A DNA stretch of 64,000 nucleotides from Oscillospiraceae bacterium (GCA_015064155.1 SVST01000011.1:1-64000), one strand, 5' to 3'. Shown: positions 37,979-48,364, numbered from the stretch's first letter. Made by a program: numbers and translations. The notes: generated from the letters alone by a model not told the origin.

Positions 37979-38758
37979 TCAGCCCTCGGAGCTAAGCTGC
38001 TCGTGGTAATCCTTCAAAAGATCTCCGATCGGATAGAAATTGCCGGTTATGCGGTCACACAAAAAATCGGTTCCCAATTGGTACACGGCATACAGATATC
38101 CGTTTTCCTCCACCACCGTCACCTCATACCCGGGATAAAGATCGGGGATCTCACTTGCACTTTCGATCTCTACCCAATCGGTCACTTCCTTGGAATAGCT
38201 TCGGTAGCCCACCAGATAGTTGAGCATGGAGTACTCTTTCGAAACGAATTTCAAGGTATAATCAAGCGTGCAAACCGTGCCGTCCTCAAAGATCAAACGG
38301 TCCTCGTCAATTCCCTCACCCGAGTAGCTTTGTACCAGCTTTGCCAGCACCTCCCCGTCGGTAATTTCCGAGAAAGCATAGTCACGAAGCTGCGTCTTGG
38401 CAAACAGTGCCCGCGTAGCGTTCATCTCGGAAAGCGCGGGAAGCTTGATGCCGTCGGCATAGAACAGCCCGTAATAAGGCGTGGTCAGATACTTGGACGT
38501 ATCCGTGCCTTGGAGCGCATACAGCCGATCGTTTTCGGTATTGTTTTTGGCAAGGCGCGCAATTACGCGGGTTTTGACGACGCTGGTTGCCTCGTAGCAA
38601 ACGGGCGCGGGGTGGTAGACGACCTTGGTTTTGGGATGCGTATAAGTATCGTTGATCTTGTTGTATTCCATCACGGGTGCTTTCTTCTTCGCGCAGCCGC
38701 TGAACAGCAAAAGAAACGCAACCAGCAGGGTCAAGGCCCGAAACAGCTTCTTTTTCAT
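37979..38758 (-). CDS. Hypothetical lipoprotein
   Basis: MKKKLFRALTLLVAFLLLFSGCAKKK lipobox. Confidence 0.75.
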   Translation of the reverse strand: MKKKLFRALTLLVAFLLLFSGCAKKKAPVMEYNKINDTYTHPKTKVVYHPAPVCYEATSVVKTRVIARLAKNNTENDRLYALQGTDTSKYLTTPYYGLFYADGIKLPALSEMNATRALFAKTQLRDYAFSEITDGEVLAKLVQSYSGEGIDEDRLIFEDGTVCTLDYTLKFVSKEYSMLNYLVGYRSYSKEVTDWVEIESASEIPDLYPGYEVTVVEENGYLYAVYQLGTDFLCDRITGNFYPIGDLLKDYHEQLSSEG

Positions 38759-38772
38759 AGCAAAGCCCCCGA

Positions 38773-39261
38773 TCAATAGCCGAACACACCCGAGAGCGAA
38801 TCGTCGTCTTCAATCCAATCGTTGACGTCCACCACGCGATAGTCGGTGGGCGTGTCGCGCACGATCACCTGTGCAATGCCCGCATTGATGATCTGACGCT
38901 TACACATCATGCACGAGTTCGTGCCGACAACCAGCTCCCCGGTTTTCGCGTCGATACACGACATGTAAAGCGTTGCGCCCAGCATCTGATCGCGTGAGGC
39001 GGCAATGATGGCATTTGCCTCGGCGTGCAGCGAACGGCAAAGCTCGTAACGCTCTCCTCTGGGAATGTTCAGTTTATCGCGCATACAAACCCCCAGATCG
39101 GAGCAATTTTTGCGACCTCTGGGCGCGCCGTTATAGCCCGTAGAGATGATCGAATCGTTCTTGACGATGATCGCGCCAAACATTTTGCGCAAGCAGGTAG
39201 AGCGCTCGGCAACGGTTTGCGCGATGTCCAGATAGTAGTTATGCTTGGATACTCGGTTCAT
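38773..39261 (-). CDS. Deoxycytidylate (dCMP) deaminase family protein
   Basis: STCLRKMFGAIIVKNDSIISTGYNGAPRG; LHAEANAI; NSCMMCKRQIINAGI. Confidence 0.93.
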   Translation of the reverse strand: MNRVSKHNYYLDIAQTVAERSTCLRKMFGAIIVKNDSIISTGYNGAPRGRKNCSDLGVCMRDKLNIPRGERYELCRSLHAEANAIIAASRDQMLGATLYMSCIDAKTGELVVGTNSCMMCKRQIINAGIAQVIVRDTPTDYRVVDVNDWIEDDDSLSGVFGY

Positions 39262-39367
39262 AATAGAAGCCTCCGTTCTTTTTCGAGGATATACCTCGCC
39301 ATTATATATTATTATATACTATTCTCTCTCTAAAATCAATAGGTACGGATCATTTTACAATAAAAAC

Positions 39368-39396
39368 TTGACAAGCCTATCGATCTGTGGTATACT
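39368..39396 (+). promoter_or_regulatory. Sigma-A-like promoter
   Basis: TTGACA-N17-TATACT. Confidence 0.75.
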
Positions 39397-39448
39397 GACG
39401 TATAATCTGATCGAAGATGAAAGAAAAAGGTAAGGAGTTGATTTTTTC

Positions 39449-40789
39449 GTGGGTAGTGACAGTATACCCTTATGGATCGTATTTTTTGTTTGTATCGTGG
39501 GCGGTGCGTATTTTTCGGCAACGGAAAGCTCTTTTTCTGCTGTCAATAAAATCAAGATCAAGGCACTTGCAGACGACGGCAACAAAAGAGCCAAGGGCGT
39601 TATGTACGTTCTGAACAAGTTTGACCGAGCATTGACCACGCTGCTTCTGGGCAACAACGTCACCAAAATAGCGGGGGCATCGGTGTTTACCATCCTTGCT
39701 ACCGAAATTTTCCGGGAAAAATTCGGGAAAACAGATTCCTTTCTGAATTCCTTTGCGTTTTCCATGATCTGCTCGGCAATGAGTACGGCGATTATTTTCC
39801 TGTTCAGTGAGATGATCCCCAAAAGCTTTGCCAACGACCGAAGCGAAACGGTATCGCTCTATTTCCAAGGCTCCTTGCGATTTTTGATGAAGATCCTGAA
39901 GCCCTTCTCGGCTTTCTTTGGCTTGATCTCCGATTTTGCCTCCAAGCTTTTTTCCAAAAAAGAGGCAGAGCCTTCGATCACCGAGGATGAATTAACCGAG
40001 ATCATCGAAACTGCCGAGGAAGAGGGGGTTGTGGACGAGGAGCAAAGCGATATGCTCAAGTCTGCGCTTGAATTTGCCAAAACCACGGCAGGGGAAATCA
40101 TGACCATGGAAAAGGATATCGATTACATCAGGGTCAATGCAACCCCCGAGGAAATCATTGAAGCAATTCGAAATACAAACCATTCCCGCCTGCCCGTAAA
40201 GGCGGAAAATTCCGAACGCGTTTTGGGTGTTTTGCGCACGAGAACCTATTTGCTGGAGCACAAACGCAATCCCAACGTAAGGCTTCGCAGTGTGATGAAT
40301 CCTCCGTATCGCGTCCATAAGGATGCCAAGATCGACGACCTTCTGACCGATATGCGTCAGCATAAGCGTCAAACCGCAATCGTCCTTGACAACGACAAAA
40401 AGGTTGTGGGACTGGTAACGATCGAGGATATTCTTGAGGAGCTGGTAGGTGAAATCTTCGACGAAGAGGACGTTGTAGACCAAAACTTCCAAACGCTCGG
40501 AGGAAATAAATACGTGGTCAGCACGCATATGCTGGTATCGGCGGCATACGAGCGAATGGGACTTTCTCCCGTGCCGAAAAGCATTGCGTCGAAGCCGTTG
40601 CTTTCTTTCGTTTTGGAAACACTCGGACACCTTCCCAAGGAAGACGAAAGCTTCCTGTATGAAAACCTGGAATTCACCGCAAAAACAGTGGTAGACGGGC
40701 GCGTGACCGAGATTCTGATCCGCATTTTGGACGAGGAAGCGCTTGCCGCGCTCGACTCTGACAATGCGCCCAAGGAGGTGACGGTATAA
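39449..40789 (+). CDS. CNNM/CorC (hemolysin C) family membrane protein 1
   Basis: DUF21-like N-terminus, CBS pair, CorC_HlyC C-terminal domain; GTG start. Confidence 0.9.
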   Translation: MGSDSIPLWIVFFVCIVGGAYFSATESSFSAVNKIKIKALADDGNKRAKGVMYVLNKFDRALTTLLLGNNVTKIAGASVFTILATEIFREKFGKTDSFLNSFAFSMICSAMSTAIIFLFSEMIPKSFANDRSETVSLYFQGSLRFLMKILKPFSAFFGLISDFASKLFSKKEAEPSITEDELTEIIETAEEEGVVDEEQSDMLKSALEFAKTTAGEIMTMEKDIDYIRVNATPEEIIEAIRNTNHSRLPVKAENSERVLGVLRTRTYLLEHKRNPNVRLRSVMNPPYRVHKDAKIDDLLTDMRQHKRQTAIVLDNDKKVVGLVTIEDILEELVGEIFDEEDVVDQNFQTLGGNKYVVSTHMLVSAAYERMGLSPVPKSIASKPLLSFVLETLGHLPKEDESFLYENLEFTAKTVVDGRVTEILIRILDEEALAALDSDNAPKEVTV

Positions 40790-42099
40790 TGCTTGCAGAA
40801 CATTTTGCACAAATGTGGTGGGCATACGTCGTGATTCTCGTGATGATCTGTCTGTCCGCATATTTCTCGGCTTCGGAAATCGCCTTTAACAGCGCAAACC
40901 GTATGCGCTTGAGAAAACTGGCGGAGGGTGGCAGCTTCTCGGCAAAGAACGCGGTTTCGATCTGCGAAAACTTTACCACCTCGCTCTCTGCCATTCTGAT
41001 CGGAAACAACCTTGCAAACATTGCGGTATCCACCTGTACAACCCTGATCGTAATGAATCTGTTCCGCGACAACATCGCCATTGCATCGGCGGTCGCAACC
41101 GTGCTGGTAACCGTGGTGATCCTGATCTTCGGAGAAATTATTCCCAAGATTCTGGCAAAGCAAAACGCGGATAGCGTAGCACGCATGATCGCAATCCCCA
41201 CCAGAATCCTTACCGCCGTTCTGATTCCGTTCGTGTTCATCGTAATGGTGATTTTGTTCGTGCTGCGGAAGATATGGGGCAACGACCACAAAAACGACGA
41301 ACCGACCGTAACCGAAGAGGAGCTTTCCTCAATCATCGATACGGTTGAGGAAGAGGGCGTCATCAACGAGGAACAAAGCGAGCTGCTTCAGTCTACGCTT
41401 GAATTCAGCGATATCACCATCGAAAAGATCATGACCCCCCGAATCGACGTAACGGCAATCGACATCAACGACGAAGAGGATAAAATCGAAGCGCTTTTAT
41501 CCGACATGACCCAGTTTTCGCGCCTGCCCGTCTACGAGGACAGCATCGACAATATCGTGGGCGTGCTGTCACTGACACGCTACTATAAAACCGCACTTGA
41601 CGGAGAAAAGCCCGATATACGCTCCATCCTTTTAAAGCCCTGTAAGCTGCATAAAACGATGAAGCTTCCCGCAGCACTCGCAAAACTCAGAGAAGCAAAA
41701 ATGCATTTGGCTATCGTGATCGACGAGTACGGTGGAACGCTGGGAATCATCACGATGGAGGACATCCTTGAGGAGCTGGTCGGTGACATCTGGGACGATA
41801 CCGACATCATCATCCGAGAGTGTATTGCCACCGGAGAAAACACCTATGAGGTGATCGGTGACATGAACCTTGACGATTTCTTTGAGGAGATCGAATTTGT
41901 AAAGCCCGAAAGCTTTAGCTGCGAATATTCCACCATAGGCGGATGGGCAATTCAAATGCTGGAAGCCGATCCTCACGTGGGAGATAGCTTTCAGTACGAA
42001 AACCTGTTCGTGATTGTTGCGAACATGGAAGAAGAACGCGTCACGAAGCTTACCGTCCTTGCAGAACCCAAAAAGGACGAGGAAGAACCCATAGACTAA
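40789..42099 (+). CDS. CNNM/CorC (hemolysin C) family membrane protein 2
   Basis: Paralogue of the preceding gene, start/stop overlap TAATG. Confidence 0.9.
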   Translation: MLAEHFAQMWWAYVVILVMICLSAYFSASEIAFNSANRMRLRKLAEGGSFSAKNAVSICENFTTSLSAILIGNNLANIAVSTCTTLIVMNLFRDNIAIASAVATVLVTVVILIFGEIIPKILAKQNADSVARMIAIPTRILTAVLIPFVFIVMVILFVLRKIWGNDHKNDEPTVTEEELSSIIDTVEEEGVINEEQSELLQSTLEFSDITIEKIMTPRIDVTAIDINDEEDKIEALLSDMTQFSRLPVYEDSIDNIVGVLSLTRYYKTALDGEKPDIRSILLKPCKLHKTMKLPAALAKLREAKMHLAIVIDEYGGTLGIITMEDILEELVGDIWDDTDIIIRECIATGENTYEVIGDMNLDDFFEEIEFVKPESFSCEYSTIGGWAIQMLEADPHVGDSFQYENLFVIVANMEEERVTKLTVLAEPKKDEEEPID

Positions 42100-42103
42100 A
42101 ATA

Positions 42104-42134
42104 GAAATCCGCCGATTTTTTGTCGGCGGATTTC
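42104..42134 (+). terminator. Intrinsic terminator
   Basis: GAAATCCGCCGA-N7-TCGGCGGATTTC. Confidence 0.85.
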
Positions 42135-42433
42135 CTCGTTTTATGTGGCTTTTCAGCCGCGATTTGCCTCTTTTTGGTACCCTTGTACGGCGAGTGGCAA
42201 ATCACGTCTTCTGCATCCAAATGACTCAGTCCCTTTATTTTTTTCTGTTTCTGCCCGAGATTTTCTACAAAACGTATTGTTTTTTGGAATATACAACGAA
42301 AAGTTTGTGAATTTTTGTGAAAAGCATAGGTTTCCCGTCCTTTGCAAATACTACCGTCAAAAGATGTCGGGCAAGAAGAATTTCACGGTTGAAAAACGGC
42401 TCAAAAAATTTTGGTAATTTTTTATCAAACTTC

Positions 42434-42462
42434 TTTACAAACGCGAGAAGAAGTGTTATAAT
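42434..42462 (+). promoter_or_regulatory. nagB promoter
   Basis: TTTACA-N17-TATAAT. Confidence 0.7.
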
Positions 42463-42497
42463 AGGGTCGTAAAATTATAACTATAAGGAGCAGTATC

Positions 42498-43283
42498 ATG
42501 AAACTTATCATCAAAGACAATTACGATGCAATGAGCGCGTGGGCAGCTCAGCATATCGCCAACGCCATCAACAACCACAAAGAGGACCGTCCCTTTATTC
42601 TCGGTCTTCCCACCGGCTCTTCTCCTCTCGGTGTTTACAAGAAGCTCATCGAGATGAACAAGAAGGGCGAGGTTAGCTTCAAGAACGTCGTTACCTTTAA
42701 CATGGACGAGTACGTTGGTCTTCCCAAGGATCACGACCAGAGCTACTGGTACTTTATGCACGACAACTTCTTCAACCACATCGACATTCCCGCCGAGAAC
42801 ATCAACATTCTCAACGGTATGGCAGAGGATCTTGAGGCAGAGTGTGCGGCATACGAGGAAAAGATCGCTTCCTACGGCGGAATCGACCTCTTCATGGGCG
42901 GCAGCGGTGTTGACGGACACATCGCGTTCAACGAGCCCTTCACCTCGCTCAATTCCAGAACCGGCGTTCGCGCTCTTACCGAGGATACGCTGATCGTAAA
43001 CTCCCGTTTCTTCGACAACGACGTAAACAAGGTTCCGAAGACGGCTCTGTCGGTTGGTGTAGGCACCGTTTGCGATTCCAAGCAGGTTCTTCTTCTCATC
43101 AGCGGTCACAACAAGGCACGCGCTCTTCGTCACTGCGTAGAGGGCGGTGTTGACCACGCATGGACCATCAGCGCACTGCAGCTCCACAAGGACGGCATCA
43201 TCGCTTGCGACGAGGCGGCTTGCGGCGAGCTCAAGGTTGATACCTATAAGTATTTCAAGGAAATCTACAAGAACGAGCAATAA
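42498..43283 (+). CDS. nagB: Glucosamine-6-phosphate deaminase
   Basis: [58 protein letters not shown]. Confidence 0.97.
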   Translation: MKLIIKDNYDAMSAWAAQHIANAINNHKEDRPFILGLPTGSSPLGVYKKLIEMNKKGEVSFKNVVTFNMDEYVGLPKDHDQSYWYFMHDNFFNHIDIPAENINILNGMAEDLEAECAAYEEKIASYGGIDLFMGGSGVDGHIAFNEPFTSLNSRTGVRALTEDTLIVNSRFFDNDVNKVPKTALSVGVGTVCDSKQVLLLISGHNKARALRHCVEGGVDHAWTISALQLHKDGIIACDEAACGELKVDTYKYFKEIYKNEQ

Positions 43284-43357
43284 TCCGAATAGAAACGAAG
43301 TCAGCGTGTTATCCGTCAAGGGTGATGCGCTGATTCTCGTCGGTAGCCCCCCAACAA

Positions 43358-43402
43358 AAAGAGCAGACATACAGGTTTTTTCGCCTTGCGTGTCTGCTCT
43401 TT
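43358..43402. terminator. Terminator between convergent genes
   Basis: AAAGAGCAGACA...TGTCTGCTCTTT. Confidence 0.8.
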
Positions 43403-43413
43403 CTTTGTTTTCA

Positions 43414-45405
43414 TCATTTGAACAACAAGTAAATCGGCTCGCCCATGTCTGCCGGGAGATTGATTTTCGCAACATCGTCGGTCATTTCGCAGTCGGTTTT
43501 TTGCCACTTGCCGTCCGCCAAGAGATGGAATATTTTCTTGTCGCGCATATCCTCGGGCAGATACAGCGAAAGCGAATCAAGTGCGTCGTCACCGAGATTG
43601 ATTGCCGTCAAAAGATGGCTAAAGTCCTCGCCCGTTTTCGCGCGGTTGAGAATCAGATGCACGTTCGGTTCGCCTCTTACCACGGGTAGGTCTGCACCGC
43701 ACCATCTGATCAGCTCCTCATAGAGGCGCATTCTTCTGTAATTGAAAAGCGATTGGGAAAGATTTCCCTTGACCGTCATTCCCATTACAACCACTCTGCC
43801 GCCGAGGGCATTTTCAAATCTCGTCATTGCCGCCGTAATCAAGTTTCTGTCATAGGTATATGCCTCGCTGATCACCTCGGTCCGTTCGTCGGTGAGCGTC
43901 AGCTCCAGCAGCTTGCCGTTTCCTTTCGGCGCATACATATGCGCAATGGGCATATTTTTGCCGCGACTGAACACATCAAAGGGCGGCTTGATGACCTCTC
44001 TTGCGCCGAGGTCGTACCCCGTGTAGCCCTTTGCAATATTCTCCCCCACCGAAACACCGATGTATTTTCCAAAGCCGCGGGCACAAAGCTCTCGCGCCGC
44101 ACCTCCGTCCAGGAAAAGCCCCCCGGAAAGATAGTCCATGATCGCGTCTTCGGGCAGATATTTCGCAAGCCGTTCGTCAAGAAAGGCGACGTTCGCCCGC
44201 TTTGTCGTATAAGGAATGCCAAAAAGATCAAGGGCTCTGCAAAAATGCGGCTCGCTGTTCTTCATGCCGCCGTCAACGGTATTGTAAAAGGTATCGTACG
44301 GCAAAGAAACACCCACGCGGTCGCATCTCTCTGCCTTTTTTGCAAGAGCCGAGAAGCGCACTCTCTCCTTTTTGAACATTCTGCCGTAAGCCGTTTCCTC
44401 GTTCGGATCGTCAAGAAGCTGCTGTGTCTGGAAGGTGGCACCGTGAAAGCCAGACGAAAATCCGATTGCCATAAACACCTTCATCTGCTTTGCCGAGGCA
44501 AAAAAGCGCGTGTGGGGGAAGCTGTCCGCCTCAACCCAAAATTTGAAATTGTCGCCAATATGTTCTCTTGAATAGATGGAGTGATATGCCTTTTTCGGGA
44601 TGCCCTTGAGATCTCCGCCGCCGTAATACGCGCCGTAAAGTCTTGAAAAGGGGGTGTGTCGCTCACCCGCAAGCGCGCGTGCGATTGCCTCGGTGCTGTC
44701 CCCGTCAAGGTCTGCGCCTCCGGTTTGCATAACACCGATGGGAATTTCGGGGCTCTCCTTGTCCACCTCGCGTCTGACCGCCTCCGAAAGAGCGACCATC
44801 GTGTCTTTCATCAAAGCTCTGTACCGCACCTGAAGAGCAAGCGACTCGGCATCTCTCTTTTCGAATCCGTCCAAAAGCTCCCCACGGGTGTATTCTCTTC
44901 CCTCACGGCGGGCAAATTCGGCAAGATGACCGTCGCAAAAGCATCCAAGCGGTCCCGCAGCCGCGCTCACCGAATAATCGTCCTCGAAGATGATGCACGC
45001 GGGCTTCGTCTTTGCGGCAAAATATGCCACGTCCCGGGAAAACTGTTTTTTGAAGCCCTTGGAAAGGGGGCAGGACGCAAAGGGATGCGCCTCCCCATTA
45101 CTCTCCACAATTCTGTCAAATTGCTCGTTTCGCCCCGACTTGACCGTAAGGGTATTCCACCAGCCGAGAACGATTTCGGTATCGGCAAGTCCCCTTTTCA
45201 CCTCATTAAAAAGGTCTGCCATTCGGTCAAAATCCGTCCTCTCGGGGTAGCCCTTGCTGCGCCATCCGCCACCGGGGCAAGCAAGACAAAAGTGTGTAAA
45301 TCCGTAACGCTCATTTTGCTCCTTGATGCACTCGATCACACTGTCTGCGTTTGGCCAATCGAGGTCGAGCGCAACGGGAATGAAGATTTCCATTTCGTGT
45401 TTCAC
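43414..45405 (-). CDS. Uncharacterised protein, possibly a TIM-barrel glycoside hydrolase-like enzyme
   Basis: Full-length ORF on the coding strand; TH..LACPGGGWRSKGYPERTDFDRM and IIFEDDYSVSA are suggestive only. Confidence 0.6.
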   Translation of the reverse strand: MKHEMEIFIPVALDLDWPNADSVIECIKEQNERYGFTHFCLACPGGGWRSKGYPERTDFDRMADLFNEVKRGLADTEIVLGWWNTLTVKSGRNEQFDRIVESNGEAHPFASCPLSKGFKKQFSRDVAYFAAKTKPACIIFEDDYSVSAAAGPLGCFCDGHLAEFARREGREYTRGELLDGFEKRDAESLALQVRYRALMKDTMVALSEAVRREVDKESPEIPIGVMQTGGADLDGDSTEAIARALAGERHTPFSRLYGAYYGGGDLKGIPKKAYHSIYSREHIGDNFKFWVEADSFPHTRFFASAKQMKVFMAIGFSSGFHGATFQTQQLLDDPNEETAYGRMFKKERVRFSALAKKAERCDRVGVSLPYDTFYNTVDGGMKNSEPHFCRALDLFGIPYTTKRANVAFLDERLAKYLPEDAIMDYLSGGLFLDGGAARELCARGFGKYIGVSVGENIAKGYTGYDLGAREVIKPPFDVFSRGKNMPIAHMYAPKGNGKLLELTLTDERTEVISEAYTYDRNLITAAMTRFENALGGRVVVMGMTVKGNLSQSLFNYRRMRLYEELIRWCGADLPVVRGEPNVHLILNRAKTGEDFSHLLTAINLGDDALDSLSLYLPEDMRDKKIFHLLADGKWQKTDCEMTDDVAKINLPADMGEPIYLLFK

Positions 45406-45417
45406 CGTATTCCCCCC

Positions 45418-46662
45418 TTAAAGCGCGGCTCCCTTTTCGAGAAGCTTGGCTCTCACCGCCTGCACGTCAACGGTATGTACGTTGGTATCGGTCTTGTGCG
45501 CAAGAGCCACGGCAACCCCCGCCGCCTCACCAAGACACGCGCAGATGGGCATGATTCTCACCGACGAATGCGCCTCGTGATCGGCAGAAAGGCATCTGCC
45601 GGCAACCAGCATATTGTCGTACTCCTTGGGGAGCAGCGAACGGTAGGGGATTCTGTAGTACTCCCCGGTCTTGAACCGATAGATGTAGGTTCCCGTGCCC
45701 GTGGGATTGTGGATGTCTATATCGTATTTTCCAATGGCAATCGTGTCCTCAAAATCGGTACACGCCTTCAGCTCGTCGGCGGTAAGGATATGAACCCCTT
45801 TGAGCTTGCGGCTCTCTCTTACCCCGATGTGATTTGCAATGCTCACAAGCGATGCGTGCTCAAACGCCGTGGAGTTTGCTTTCATAAAATCCACCATCTC
45901 CATCACCTGACGTCTGGCAAGCATCTCGGCACGGCTCACGTCAAAGGGATCCGTGGGGTCGTGCTTGATTACTCTCGTGGTGTTGAAATGCAGGATTCCC
46001 TCGTCCATTCCCGGGAAGATGAGCAGATTCTCTCTGGGATTTGTGATCTTCCCTTCCTCGCGAAGCTTCTTATATTTTTCATCAAGCACGGGCTCTTCCT
46101 CAAGGTATTTTTTAACGTCCACACCACTCATTCGGAAGCAGGTGGTCATAGGCTGACAGAAGCCGTCGCTCTCTCTGCCGAGCTGATAATCACAGCCCGC
46201 CATGGCAATCAGCTCGCCGTCACCCGACGCGTCAATAAAGAAATCCGCAAAAAATTCCATCACGCCCGCCTTGGTTGCCACCTTCAACGACTTGATCGCT
46301 CTTTCCTCGGTCACGGCTTCAAAGGCAGTCACGTGGAACAGCACCGTGACCCCCGCTTCGGTGACCATATCGTCAAAGACCAGCTTGTAGGTTTCCCAGT
46401 TTGCGTCGTTGTATTTTTCCTTGCGCTCGCGCATTTCGGTGAAGATGCCATCGGAGGTCAGTCTTGCGTTTTCTCCGCGCACGCGGTAGCTCATAAAGGG
46501 AAAGACCAGACTGTTGGACATGGCTCCGCCAAGGGACCCGAATTTTTCAAGCAAAAGAACCGACAGTCCCTCTCTTGCCGCGCTGACCGCCGCCGCGACA
46601 CCCGAAATGCCGCCGCCCACTACGATAAGATCATATTTTTTCATTTTCATCCTCCGTTGCAC
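45418..46662 (-). CDS. FAD-dependent oxidoreductase (FAD_oxidored-like)
   Basis: YDLIVVGGGISGVAAAVSAAREGLSVLLLEKFGSLGG; DASGDGELIAMAGCDYQLGRESDG. Confidence 0.92.
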   Translation of the reverse strand: MQRRMKMKKYDLIVVGGGISGVAAAVSAAREGLSVLLLEKFGSLGGAMSNSLVFPFMSYRVRGENARLTSDGIFTEMRERKEKYNDANWETYKLVFDDMVTEAGVTVLFHVTAFEAVTEERAIKSLKVATKAGVMEFFADFFIDASGDGELIAMAGCDYQLGRESDGFCQPMTTCFRMSGVDVKKYLEEEPVLDEKYKKLREEGKITNPRENLLIFPGMDEGILHFNTTRVIKHDPTDPFDVSRAEMLARRQVMEMVDFMKANSTAFEHASLVSIANHIGVRESRKLKGVHILTADELKACTDFEDTIAIGKYDIDIHNPTGTGTYIYRFKTGEYYRIPYRSLLPKEYDNMLVAGRCLSADHEAHSSVRIMPICACLGEAAGVAVALAHKTDTNVHTVDVQAVRAKLLEKGAAL

Positions 46663-46723
46663 ATTTTATATGTTACCACATTTTATCACAAAGAAAACCA
46701 TAAATCAAGTATAATTGCCCTTA

Positions 46724-46872
46724 TTTTGCAGATACTAACAGCACAAATCTGTAAAACAAGGAGATTTTTATATATGAAAGCAACCGGAATCGTGCGAAGA
46801 ATCGACGACCTCGGACGTGTCGTCATCCCCAAAGAAATCAGAAGAACCATGCGTATCCGCGAGGGCGACCCG
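46724..46872 (+). repeat. Direct repeat, copy 1 (spoVT leader plus first ~33 codons)
   Basis: 149 bp matching 48394-48542 with one mismatch (C46827 vs T48497). Confidence 0.97.
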
Positions 46873-46950
46873 CTTCTTACATCATTGACACCGTGCGACA
46901 GATTTTGCGTGGCGATACATAGTATAGCGAAAAGAATAACAGCGGAGTGA
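46774..46950 (+). pseudogene. Truncated spoVT 5' copy fused to unrelated sequence
   Basis: MKATGIVRRIDDLGRVVIPKEIRRTMRIREGDPL then diverges to LTSLTPCDRFCVAIHSIAKRITAE*. Confidence 0.85.
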
Positions 46951-46963
46951 AAGCTCCGCTGTT
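46938..46963 (+). terminator. Intrinsic terminator-like hairpin after the spoVT fragment
   Basis: AACAGCGGAG-N6-CTCCGCTGTT. Confidence 0.7.
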
Positions 46964-47044
46964 ACCTTGTTGAAATAAGCAATGCTTTTTCAGAATTTTG
47001 AAAATTGTTTTTAATAAAATTTGTTTAAATAACATGCAAAAGGG

Positions 47045-47072
47045 TTGACTTTAAAGAAAAAAATGATATAAT
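47045..47072 (+). promoter_or_regulatory. Fic gene promoter
   Basis: TTGACT-N16-TATAAT. Confidence 0.65.
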
Positions 47073-47188
47073 TATTTTAGTTAGAATTCCAATTAGCGAT
47101 TTAACTTAATTTTTTTTGCTTTCTTTAGTGTTTCATTTAACCTAAAAGCATATTTTTTCAATCAAACACATAGAATAGGAGTGCTTAT

Positions 47189-48364
47189 ATGATGAGATTA
47201 GAATCTACAAGAGCTGGTGTAATCATGAATACTACAAGGGGATATTCGGCGTTTGTTCCTTCAAAACTCCCTCCCAACCCACCTATCATTATTGACTCAG
47301 AAATGCAAAAATTGCTTTCATTGGCTGATCGAAAGTTAGGAAGATTAGATGGAATAACTCAAATTTTACCCAATCCCGAACTGTTTGTTGCAATGTATGT
47401 GAAAAAGGAGGCCGTTTTAAGTGCCCAGATAGAAGGTACACAAGCCTCACTCGTGGATGTATTAAATGCTCCGTCAAACGAGTCTGACGATCATTCGTAT
47501 AACGAGGTGATTGAGGTAATAAATTATGTTAATGCTATCAACTGGGGATTGCAGCATCTTAGCGAATTGCCGCTTAGTCTAAGATTGATACGAAACATAC
47601 ACAAAGTCCTTTTAGATGGTGTTCGTGGCTCTGACAAAAGTCCTGGAGAATTTAGAAAAACACAAAACTGGATCGGGCCTCAAGGTTGTACTTTGGAAAT
47701 GGCAACTTTTGTTCCACCAACTGTTGAAGAAATGGAAAAAGCCATGTACGATCTTGAAAACTATATGTACGAGGACGATGATATTCCAGCTTTAATAAAA
47801 ATCGCTTTGATACATGCACAGTTTGAATCAATCCACCCGTTTTTGGATGGCAATGGTCGTATAGGGCGGTTGTTAATTACTTTTTGGCTATGTCAACAAG
47901 AAATATTGACACAACCTTTATTGTATCTCAGTTATTATTTTAAACAAAACAGGCTTGAATATTATGATCGTTTAATGGCGGTGAGAACGAAAGGTGATTG
48001 GGAAAATTGGATAAAATTTTTCTTGAGGGGAGTGGCCACTGTATCAGATGAGGCTACTGAATCCGCAAAAAAGATTATCAGTTTACAAAACAAATATTCA
48101 GAAATTCTTTTGCAAAACGATAAGAGCAATAGCAATTGCACAATGTTGCTAAATATGTTATTTGAAAGACCTATAATAACAAAAAAAGAGGTGGCCGAAA
48201 TGCTTTCAGTGTCATTGCCAACCGCCAACGCTATAGTAGACATGTTTTGTAGTCTTGGAATTCTTTATGATAAAACGCCGGATAAAAAGAGGTATAAGTC
48301 ATTTGTCTTTGGAGAGTATTTAGCAATTTTGCAAAAAGGAACCGAGATTAAAAACTATCAATAA
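47189..48364 (+). CDS. Fic family protein (Fic_N + Fic + C-terminal winged HTH)
   Basis: HPFLDGNGRIGR active site; N-terminal SAQIEG inhibitory motif; C-terminal KKEVAEMLSVSLPTANAIVD HTH. Confidence 0.96.
   Translation: MMRLESTRAGVIMNTTRGYSAFVPSKLPPNPPIIIDSEMQKLLSLADRKLGRLDGITQILPNPELFVAMYVKKEAVLSAQIEGTQASLVDVLNAPSNESDDHSYNEVIEVINYVNAINWGLQHLSELPLSLRLIRNIHKVLLDGVRGSDKSPGEFRKTQNWIGPQGCTLEMATFVPPTVEEMEKAMYDLENYMYEDDDIPALIKIALIHAQFESIHPFLDGNGRIGRLLITFWLCQQEILTQPLLYLSYYFKQNRLEYYDRLMAVRTKGDWENWIKFFLRGVATVSDEATESAKKIISLQNKYSEILLQNDKSNSNCTMLLNMLFERPIITKKEVAEMLSVSLPTANAIVDMFCSLGILYDKTPDKKRYKSFVFGEYLAILQKGTEIKNYQ

Noticed and set aside
42161-42204. GATTTGCC...GGCAAATC dyad upstream of nagB
   Set aside because: Arms only 8 bp with a long spacer; too weak to call a regulator site or glmS-like RNA.
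44656-46950. 764-aa + strand ORF
   Set aside because: Antisense to the 43414 gene and the FAD oxidoreductase; only its last part overlaps the truncated spoVT copy, in frame.
47077-47085. TTTAGTTAG upstream of the Fic gene as another XRE operator
   Set aside because: Only a half-site; no properly spaced AACTAA partner, so chance occurrence is likely in AT-rich DNA.
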